This document shows positions 58,286-64,000 of a stretch of DNA of 64,000 bases, one piece after another (the first letter of the stretch is position 1; every line of letters begins with the position of its first letter). The stretch lies in NCBI RefSeq assembly GCF_900187605.1, contig NZ_FYEA01000009.1, positions 248,001 through 312,000 on the forward strand, given 5' to 3'. A model generated the notes under the pieces. That model was not told where the DNA came from and did no database searches. It was given only the letters and a program-made list of their open reading frames with translations. This DNA comes from Pseudomonas sp. Irchel 3H7 (GTDB lineage Bacteria; Pseudomonadota; Gammaproteobacteria; Pseudomonadales; Pseudomonadaceae). Position numbers and translations under genes: made by a program.

Positions 58286-58312
58286 AACAAAGCCGCCCGA
58301 AGGCGGCTTTGT
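58286..58312 (-). terminator. Terminator after accC
   Basis: AAAGCCGCC-TTCG-GGCGGCTTTG on the minus strand is a nine-base stem with a stable tetraloop followed by TTGTTTC. It ends the accBC transcript 17 bases after the accC stop. Confidence 0.88.
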
Positions 58313-58329
58313 CAGGTGCGGGCTGAAGC

Positions 58330-59688
58330 TTAGTGCTTCTCGCCAGCCAGCTTGTGCTCGAGGTAGTGAATGTTCACACCACCCTTGCAGAAGCCTTCGT
58401 CACGAACCAGATCACGGTGCAGCGGGATGTTGGTCTTGATCCCGTCAACCACGATTTCGTCCAGGGCATTGCGCATGCGGGCCATGGCTTCGTCGCGGGT
58501 GGCACCGTAAGTGATCAGCTTGCCGATCAGCGAGTCGTAGTTCGGCGGAACCGCATAGCCACTGTACAGGTGCGAATCGACGCGAACGCCGTTGCCGCCT
58601 GGGGCGTGGAAATGCTTGACCGTGCCCGGGCTCGGCATGAAGGTTTTCGGGTCTTCAGCGTTGATCCGGCATTCCAGCGAGTGACCGCGGATCACCACGT
58701 CATCCTGCGTGAACGACAGCTTGTTGCCAGCGGCGATGCTGAGCATCTCCTTGACGATGTCGATACCGGTGACCATTTCCGAAACCGGGTGCTCCACCTG
58801 AACACGGGTGTTCATTTCGATGAAGTAGAAACGACCGTTCTCGTAGAGGAACTCGAAAGTACCGGCGCCACGGTAGCCGATGTCGATGCACGCCTTGACG
58901 CAGCGTGCCAGCACTTCTTCGCGTGCCTTCTCGTCGATGCCCGGTGCCGGCGCCTCTTCGAGAACTTTCTGGTGACGACGTTGCAGCGAGCAATCGCGGT
59001 CGCCCAGATGGATCGCATGACCCTGGCCGTCGGACAGCACTTGCACTTCGACGTGACGCGGGTTGGTGAGGAATTTTTCCAGATACACCATCGGGTTGCC
59101 GAACGCCGCGCCAGCTTCGGTGCGGGTCAGTTTGGCGAAGGCGATCAGGTCTTCTTCCTTGTGCACCACACGCATGCCGCGACCACCACCGCCGCCAGCG
59201 GCTTTGATGATCACCGGGTAGCCGACTTCACGACCGATGCGCAGCGCCGTTTCTTCGTCTTCCGGCAGTGGGCCGTCGGAACCTGGAACGGTTGGCACGC
59301 CTGCTTCGATCATCGCGTGCTTGGCCGAAACCTTGTCGCCCATCAGGCGGATGGTTTCGGCTTTCGGGCCGATGAAAGCGAAGCCGGAGTTCTCGACCTG
59401 CTCGGCAAAATCGGCGTTTTCCGCGAGGAAACCGTAGCCTGGGTGAATGGCGGTAGCGCCAGTCACTTCAGCGGCAGCGATGATGGCCGGGATGTGCAGG
59501 TAAGAGTGCGCGGCAGAAGCCGGGCCGATGCAGACGGATTCGTCTGCCAGACCCAGGTGCATCAGCTCTTTGTCGGCCTTGGAGTAAACGGCGACGGTCT
59601 TGATGCCCATCTCTTTGCAGGCACGCAGAATCCGCAGGGCGATCTCACCGCGGTTAGCGATCAGAACTTTTTCCAACTTCGCAGTCAT
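58330..59688 (-). CDS. accC: Acetyl-CoA carboxylase, biotin carboxylase subunit
   Basis: This encodes 452 residues from MTAKLEKVLIANRGEIALRIL; GGAGA lies 7 bases upstream. ATP-grasp features: HPGYGFLAENADFAEQ, IKAAGGGGGRGMRVV, DRDCSLQRRHQKVLEEAPAPGI, FEFLYENGRFYFIEMNTRVQVEHPVSE and GHSLECRINAEDP. It carboxylates the biotin on AccB with ATP and bicarbonate, the first step of fatty-acid synthesis. It is directly downstream of accB. Confidence 0.97.
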   Translation of the reverse strand: MTAKLEKVLIANRGEIALRILRACKEMGIKTVAVYSKADKELMHLGLADESVCIGPASAAHSYLHIPAIIAAAEVTGATAIHPGYGFLAENADFAEQVENSGFAFIGPKAETIRLMGDKVSAKHAMIEAGVPTVPGSDGPLPEDEETALRIGREVGYPVIIKAAGGGGGRGMRVVHKEEDLIAFAKLTRTEAGAAFGNPMVYLEKFLTNPRHVEVQVLSDGQGHAIHLGDRDCSLQRRHQKVLEEAPAPGIDEKAREEVLARCVKACIDIGYRGAGTFEFLYENGRFYFIEMNTRVQVEHPVSEMVTGIDIVKEMLSIAAGNKLSFTQDDVVIRGHSLECRINAEDPKTFMPSPGTVKHFHAPGGNGVRVDSHLYSGYAVPPNYDSLIGKLITYGATRDEAMARMRNALDEIVVDGIKTNIPLHRDLVRDEGFCKGGVNIHYLEHKLAGEKH

Positions 59689-59705
59689 CAAAGGCTCTCC
59701 GCAGT

Positions 59706-60167
59706 TCAAACGATGGTGAACAGCGGTTGGTCGTACTCAACCGGCTGGCCGTCTTCGACGAGGATGGACTCGATCACACCGCTGGTTTCAGCTTCGATGT
59801 GGTTCATCATCTTCATGGCTTCGACGATGCACAGAGTGTCGCCTTTCTTCACGGTCTGGCCGACTTCAACGAAGGACGGCGAGGTTGGCGAAGATTTACG
59901 GTAGAACGTGCCGACCATCGGCGAACGGGCAACGGTGCCGTTCAGCGCTGGAGCAGCAGCGGCAGCCGGGGCGGCGGCAGCCACCGGAGCAGCAGCAACA
60001 GGTGCGGCAGCCGGCGCTTGCATCGGCGCCGGCGCGTAGTACTGCTGAGCCGGGGTCTTGCTGTGACGGCTGATGCGTACGGACTCTTCGCCTTCCTTGA
60101 TCTCGAGCTCGTCGATGCCGGACTCTTCCAGCAATTCGATCAGTTTCTTAACTTTACGGATATCCAT
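59706..60167 (-). CDS. accB: Acetyl-CoA carboxylase, biotin carboxyl carrier protein
   Basis: This encodes 153 residues. The N-terminal dimerisation part MDIRKVKKLIELLEESGIDELEIKEGEESVRI is followed by an Ala/Pro-rich linker (residues 45-80) and the biotinyl domain with the biotin-accepting Lys in CIVEAMKMMNHIEAE. The ending VEYDQPLFTIV is typical. It carries the carboxybiotin between AccC and AccAD. Its stop lies 18 bases before the accC ATG. Confidence 0.97.
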   Translation of the reverse strand: MDIRKVKKLIELLEESGIDELEIKEGEESVRISRHSKTPAQQYYAPAPMQAPAAAPVAAAPVAAAAPAAAAAPALNGTVARSPMVGTFYRKSSPTSPSFVEVGQTVKKGDTLCIVEAMKMMNHIEAETSGVIESILVEDGQPVEYDQPLFTIV

Positions 60168-60215
60168 GAATCATCAACTCCCAAGGGTCGGTCAGGGGCG
60201 CTTAACGCTTGTAGT

Positions 60216-60668
60216 TCAAGTCGTTGCCTGTGTTTCAAGCTGTTCTAGTGCAGCCTCCAGGGCCAGTCGGTAACCGCTGGCGCCAAGGCCGCAGATCACT
60301 CCCACCGCTACATCGGAGAAGTAAGAGTGATGGCGGAAAGGTTCGCGTTTGTGCACGTTGGACAAATGCACTTCGATGAATGGGATGCTCACTCCCAGCA
60401 ACGCGTCACGTAATGCGACACTTGTATGCGTAAAAGCCGCCGGATTGATCAGAATGAAATCGACGCCTTCGCCGCGCGCAGCGTGGATGCGGTCGATCAA
60501 TTCGTACTCGGCATTGCTTTGCAGATACAGCAGGTGATGGCCGGCTTCACGGGCGCGGCGCTCCAGATCCTGATTGATCTGCGCCAGGGTCGTTGAACCG
60601 TAAGTGCCGGGTTCGCGGGTGCCGAGCAGGTTCAGGTTGGGGCCGTGCAGCACCAGGAGGGTTGCCAT
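60216..60668 (-). CDS. aroQ: 3-dehydroquinate dehydratase, type II
   Basis: This encodes 150 residues, the type II length. Motifs: LLVLHGPNLNLLGTREPGTYG with the catalytic Tyr, LLYLQSNAEYELIDRIHAA, ILINPAAFTHTSVALRDAL and IEVHLSNVHKREPFRHHSYFSDVA with the catalytic His. It catalyses the third step of the shikimate pathway. It lies 48 bases upstream of accB and may be co-transcribed with accBC. Confidence 0.97.
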   Translation of the reverse strand: MATLLVLHGPNLNLLGTREPGTYGSTTLAQINQDLERRAREAGHHLLYLQSNAEYELIDRIHAARGEGVDFILINPAAFTHTSVALRDALLGVSIPFIEVHLSNVHKREPFRHHSYFSDVAVGVICGLGASGYRLALEAALEQLETQATT

Positions 60669-60826
60669 CTGCGTAGTCCTTGTTATGAGTGAGCAATCGT
60701 CAGAACCCGGCGACTATGCCGCAAAGACTTTGTGACTGTCCAGTTCTATGCAATAGCCAGCACGATGGCCGATGTTTGCGCGAAATATGTGACCAAGTGA
60801 TTTGATCCGGTCATTTGCGGCAATCC

Positions 60827-60906
60827 TTGTAGGAGCTGCCGAAGGCTGCGATCTTTTGATTTTTAGAAGCAAGATCAAAAGATCGCAGCCTTCGGCAGCT
60901 CCTACA
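60827..60906. repeat. REP-like inverted pair, family A
   Basis: TGTAGGAGCTGCCGAAGGCTGCGATC and its inverted copy form a near-perfect long hairpin in the 248-bp gap between aroQ and the chemoreceptor gene. The rest of the gap must hold the aroQ promoter; I see no gene. Confidence 0.85.
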
Positions 60907-60916
60907 GGGATCTTTG

Positions 60917-62863
60917 TCAGACACGAAAGGCCTGAACGGCTGTATGCAGTTGCCCGCCAAGAACCAGCAAGTTCTCGCCCTGTTCGCGACCTTGGCCGAT
61001 CCGCAGCAAGTTATCCCCACCCAACTGATGAATCCGCTCACTGTGATCGCGAATCTCGCTGACAGCGCCGCTCTGTTGCGCAGTGACATCGGCAATGCGG
61101 ATCGCCGTCTCGGAGATGGTCTGGATCGCGGCGACGATTTTATCCAGCGCACCATCCGCTGCTTGCGCCTGGTTGGCTGTGGCTTCGGCGTGTTCGACCT
61201 GTGCGCGCATGCCTTCGACCGATTGCCGCGCCGCTGTTTGCAGGCCGGCGATCAGCGTCTGAATTTCCGCTGTAGCACCGGCGGTGCGTTGTGCCAGCGA
61301 GCGCACTTCCTCGGCCACCACGGCAAAACCACGGCCCATTTCCCCGGCGCGCGCCGCTTCAATCGCCGCGTTCAGCGCCAGCAGGTTGGTCTGGTCGGCA
61401 ATCGAGCGGATCACCGTCAACACGCCGCCAATGGTTGCCGACTCTTCGGCCAAATGCTCGATCATCTGCGCGTTGCCCTGAACTTCACCGACCAGCGCGT
61501 GCAGGCCGGTCAGGCTCTGGCCGATCACGGTCTGGCCATGCACAACGGCCAGTCCGGCGTGACGGCTGGCCTCTGCTGCCTGTTGTGCATCACCGGCAAC
61601 TTGCTGGATTGTCGCTTCAAGTTCGCCGAGGGAATCGCGGATCAGCGCGGTATCGCCGGCCTGATGTTCAGCCCCGCTGTGCAAGTCGTTGCTCAGTTCG
61701 GCGAGGGTGCGGCTGCTGCCCGCGACTTGTTCGGCGTTGCCACGAATCGTCCCGACCAGATCCACCAGATAGGCACGTAAGCGGTTTAGCGAGGCTTCGA
61801 TGTCGTGCATTTCGCGGTTGGTCTTGCCCAACTGAATATCGCGGCTGAAATCGCCTTCGGCCCAGGTCGACAGCGCCGGCGCCAGATTGGTCAGGGTGCG
61901 CGAGAGCCGGCGCTGCAAGGTATCGATCAGCAACGCGATCAGCAGAATCAGGCCGATCATCACGCCTTGCATCAAGCGCACTTCGCCCTGGATCTGGCCG
62001 TGCTGGGCGCGTACCACCGGCTCTAGTCCGGCGATGGCTTGCTGTACGGCGGCGATTTTCTGGTGAGTGGCGGCGCTGAGGTCGGCGCGTTTCTGGATCT
62101 GGTCGCGAGTGCGCGCAAGCTCCGCCGGGTAGCGGGCCAACAAACTGTTGAGTTCACGCTTGAGGCCGACCCCGGCATCTTCGGCGACGGTTTTTTCACT
62201 GTTCTCGATGCCCATCATCGCCGCGAAGTCGTCGCTGCCCGATTCATTGTTGGCGACGACGCCGAGCAGCGGCAGGGCATCAAGCGCTTGAGCCTGCGAG
62301 CGAATACTGGTGACTTCGCGCTCAACATCGGCCGCCAGTTCGCTGCGCCCGCTGCTGACCAGTTTGCCCCGCGCCAGTGACAGTTTGCCCAAGTGCTGAG
62401 AGGCGATGAGCAACGGCGCCAGATAAGCCGGATTACCGTTGGCGTAGGTGCTGAACTGATCGAGGCTGGCGCTCAATTCGCGCTCGGCCTGCAATAGCAA
62501 CGCCTGCGGATCACCCGCCAGTTTGCCGGCCGCGAGCAAGTCGGTTTTGCTGAACTCATCCAGGCCCGACAGGCTCGGGCGCAGCGTTTCAGCCAGCGCC
62601 GGCGGCAACTCATCGAGTTCTTTGCGCAGGCTATCGATGGCCTGGCTGGCGCTGCTCAGGCGCAGGGCATCACCGCTGCCGAGGTAGTCCTCAACGTTGC
62701 GTGCCACCTCGTTCTGAAATTGTTGCGACAGCCCAAGATAACGCTCCATCAACAGATACGGGCGTTCGAGGGCTTTTTGCGACCACCACAGCGTAGCGCC
62801 GAGTGCCAGGCACACGGCGACCAGCAGCAGCGTATTGAGATTGGTGAGCAACTTCAGGCGCAT
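60917..62863 (-). CDS. ctpL: Methyl-accepting chemotaxis protein, CtpL-like
   Basis: This encodes 648 residues from MRLKLLTNLNTLLLVAVCL. Layout: TM1 about 8-27, a long periplasmic helical sensor domain about 30-300, TM2 about 303-320 (LMQGVMIGLILLIALLI), a HAMP-like linker about 320-375 and a cytoplasmic signalling domain with the invariant hairpin tip IRSIADQTNLLALNAAIEAARAGEMGRGFAVVAEEVRSLAQRT. It signals through CheA. The neighbours accB-aroQ and the GcbA-like gene match those of P. aeruginosa CtpL (PA4844), reported for low-phosphate taxis, but ligand specificity is not shown here. Confidence 0.93.
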   Translation of the reverse strand: MRLKLLTNLNTLLLVAVCLALGATLWWSQKALERPYLLMERYLGLSQQFQNEVARNVEDYLGSGDALRLSSASQAIDSLRKELDELPPALAETLRPSLSGLDEFSKTDLLAAGKLAGDPQALLLQAERELSASLDQFSTYANGNPAYLAPLLIASQHLGKLSLARGKLVSSGRSELAADVEREVTSIRSQAQALDALPLLGVVANNESGSDDFAAMMGIENSEKTVAEDAGVGLKRELNSLLARYPAELARTRDQIQKRADLSAATHQKIAAVQQAIAGLEPVVRAQHGQIQGEVRLMQGVMIGLILLIALLIDTLQRRLSRTLTNLAPALSTWAEGDFSRDIQLGKTNREMHDIEASLNRLRAYLVDLVGTIRGNAEQVAGSSRTLAELSNDLHSGAEHQAGDTALIRDSLGELEATIQQVAGDAQQAAEASRHAGLAVVHGQTVIGQSLTGLHALVGEVQGNAQMIEHLAEESATIGGVLTVIRSIADQTNLLALNAAIEAARAGEMGRGFAVVAEEVRSLAQRTAGATAEIQTLIAGLQTAARQSVEGMRAQVEHAEATANQAQAADGALDKIVAAIQTISETAIRIADVTAQQSGAVSEIRDHSERIHQLGGDNLLRIGQGREQGENLLVLGGQLHTAVQAFRV

Positions 62864-62914
62864 GACGGCTACCAACGGCAGAAATGGTAAGCGCCTGAAT
62901 TTATTGCGGTTCTG

Positions 62915-64000
62915 TTACAGGGTTATGACCGAATCAGTGGAATCTGATGAAAAAGTGGCACTTTGCTTTGAGTCGCGCGCGGTCTGCACCCGGTTGCGCC
63001 CGGCCCCCTTGGCCCGGTACAGCGCTTCGTCGGCCTGACTGGCCATCATCAGGCTGTCGCAGTCATCGTGCATTTCCACCACGCCGGCACTGAAGGTGCA
63101 CCACAAATCCTGCGGCTGCGCCGGATAATGGATTTCGGCGAAGCGCTGGCGGATTTCGTCGAGCACTTTGTGCGCGGCTTCTATATCAGTGTCGGGCATG
63201 ACGATGGCGAATTCTTCGCCGCCGTATCGGCCAATGAAATCGGTTTTGCGCAAACGCTGCTTCAGAAACAGCGCGAGGCTCTTGATCACACGGTCGCCCA
63301 TCGGGTGGCCGTGACTGTCGTTGACCCGTTTGAAGTGGTCGATGTCGAGCATGGCAAAGCTCAGCGGCTTGTTCTCGCGGCGGGCGCGGAATGAGCAATC
63401 CTCGAGCAGTTGCAGAATATGCGTGTGGTTGTACAGGCCGGTAAGGCTGTCGCGGACCATCCGTGCTTTCAGATTGCGCGCGCGGGCGGCGCGGTTGCGC
63501 ACGGTAGTGATCAGGTGGCGCGGCTTGATCGGTTTGGTCAGGAAGTCATCGCCGCCTTCGCTCATGGCGTCGAGTTGCTTGTCCAGATCGTCTTCGGCCG
63601 ACAGATAAATGATCGGCACGCTGACGTAGCGATCATTGTGGCGAATCACTTTGGCCAGTTCGGTGCCGGTGCAGGCCGGCATGTACATGTCGAGGATGAT
63701 CAGGTCCGGCTGGAAATCGGCCAGCTCGGCCATCGCCTGAATCGGTTCGATCAAGGTGCGCGTGACGATCCCGGCGCTGTTGAGCAGGCGTTCGGTGTGC
63801 AGGGCTTGCGCGCGTGAGTCGTCGATGATCAACACTTTATAAGGTTCGTACTGGGCGACGCAGGTGAGGACCTCAATTTTTTCCAGCAGACTCGATGCTT
63901 CGAGAGTGCCGGTGAGGAACTCCTGGCCACCGGCACGCACGGCGGCGAGACGCGTCGGCGTGTCGGTTTCGTGCAGGCTGAAGAACAGCAGCGGTAGCGG
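62915..64000 (-). CDS. gcbA: Response regulator diguanylate cyclase, GcbA-like (5' part outside window)
   Basis: The frame is open to the window edge and lacks its start. The visible part has the end of a first receiver domain (LFFSLHETDTPTRLAAVRAGG), a full second receiver (VLIIDDSRAQALHTERLL; LIILDMYMPACTGTEL; FLTKPIKPRHL) and a GGDEF domain with active-site RYGGEEF and an RxxD inhibitory site RKTD five residues before it. It therefore should make c-di-GMP with product inhibition. The position next to the chemoreceptor and the layout match P. aeruginosa PA4843/GcbA, which affects attachment and biofilm. Confidence 0.92.
   Translation of the reverse strand, partial: PLPLLFFSLHETDTPTRLAAVRAGGQEFLTGTLEASSLLEKIEVLTCVAQYEPYKVLIIDDSRAQALHTERLLNSAGIVTRTLIEPIQAMAELADFQPDLIILDMYMPACTGTELAKVIRHNDRYVSVPIIYLSAEDDLDKQLDAMSEGGDDFLTKPIKPRHLITTVRNRAARARNLKARMVRDSLTGLYNHTHILQLLEDCSFRARRENKPLSFAMLDIDHFKRVNDSHGHPMGDRVIKSLALFLKQRLRKTDFIGRYGGEEFAIVMPDTDIEAAHKVLDEIRQRFAEIHYPAQPQDLWCTFSAGVVEMHDDCDSLMMASQADEALYRAKGAGRNRVQTARDSKQSATFSSDSTDSVITL

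Noticed and set aside
58333..59904. Long plus-strand frame opposite accC/accB
   Set aside because: accC and accB are certain on the other strand, and this frame has no family features.

Overview
The window looks like chromosomal DNA of a Pseudomonas of the P. fluorescens group. The evidence is high GC, strong AGGAGG-type ribosome binding sites, five families of REP-like palindromes known from fluorescent pseudomonads, and gene orders shared with P. aeruginosa (urtABCDE-ureDA-acetyltransferase-ureBC; retS-purD-purH-fis-dusB-prmA-accC-accB-aroQ and then a chemoreceptor and a GcbA-type GGDEF regulator). Species-level placement is inference. No rRNA, tRNA, CRISPR array, integrase or insertion sequence is visible.

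Layout. 1-13400 is a mixed housekeeping stretch: an exported protein made of 14-residue repeats, an AsmA-family protein, a ferritin-like protein, a LysR regulator divergent from an azoreductase and an SMR exporter, a signal-less class I lipase, an EamA transporter divergent from an AraC regulator, a PsiF protein, an AI-2E-family permease, a YegD-type Hsp70 divergent from cbpA-cbpM. 13401-24350 is one minus-strand nitrogen-scavenging block: a urea ABC importer (urtABCDE), urease structural genes (ureA, ureB, ureC), the accessory gene ureD and two acetyltransferases, preceded by a clear sigma-54 promoter at urtA. The nickel-loading genes ureEFG are not in the window. 24351-29432 is a copper-uptake block (OprC-type receptor, PepSY membrane protein, PCuAC chaperone, two DUF2946 proteins). 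29530-30125 is a HigB/HigA-type toxin-antitoxin pair whose toxin carries a one-base frameshift. 30285-37789 holds divergent cobalamin operons (cobL-cbiD-cobK and cobG-H-I-J).

37790-48354 is the accessory part. It encodes a 2386-residue protein with an N-terminal TcdA/TcdB-like glycosyltransferase domain, a C58-like cysteine protease triad, a hydrophobic pore-like segment and a long beta-rich C-terminal region. After a minus-strand marC there are three tandem, mutually paralogous genes of unknown function. 48377-64000 returns to the conserved core: retS, purD, purH, fis, dusB, a DUF3426 protein, prmA, accC, accB, aroQ, a chemoreceptor and a response-regulator diguanylate cyclase cut by the window end.

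How it fits together. Urea import and urease form one nitrogen-limitation regulon. The copper genes form a receptor-chaperone-membrane protein pathway. The giant toxin-like gene lies close to retS, which in Pseudomonas controls the Gac/Rsm switch, and its leader contains an RsmA/E-like GGA motif over the ribosome binding site, so Gac/Rsm control is a testable idea. The toxin-like gene and the three paralogs are the best candidates for undescribed biology.
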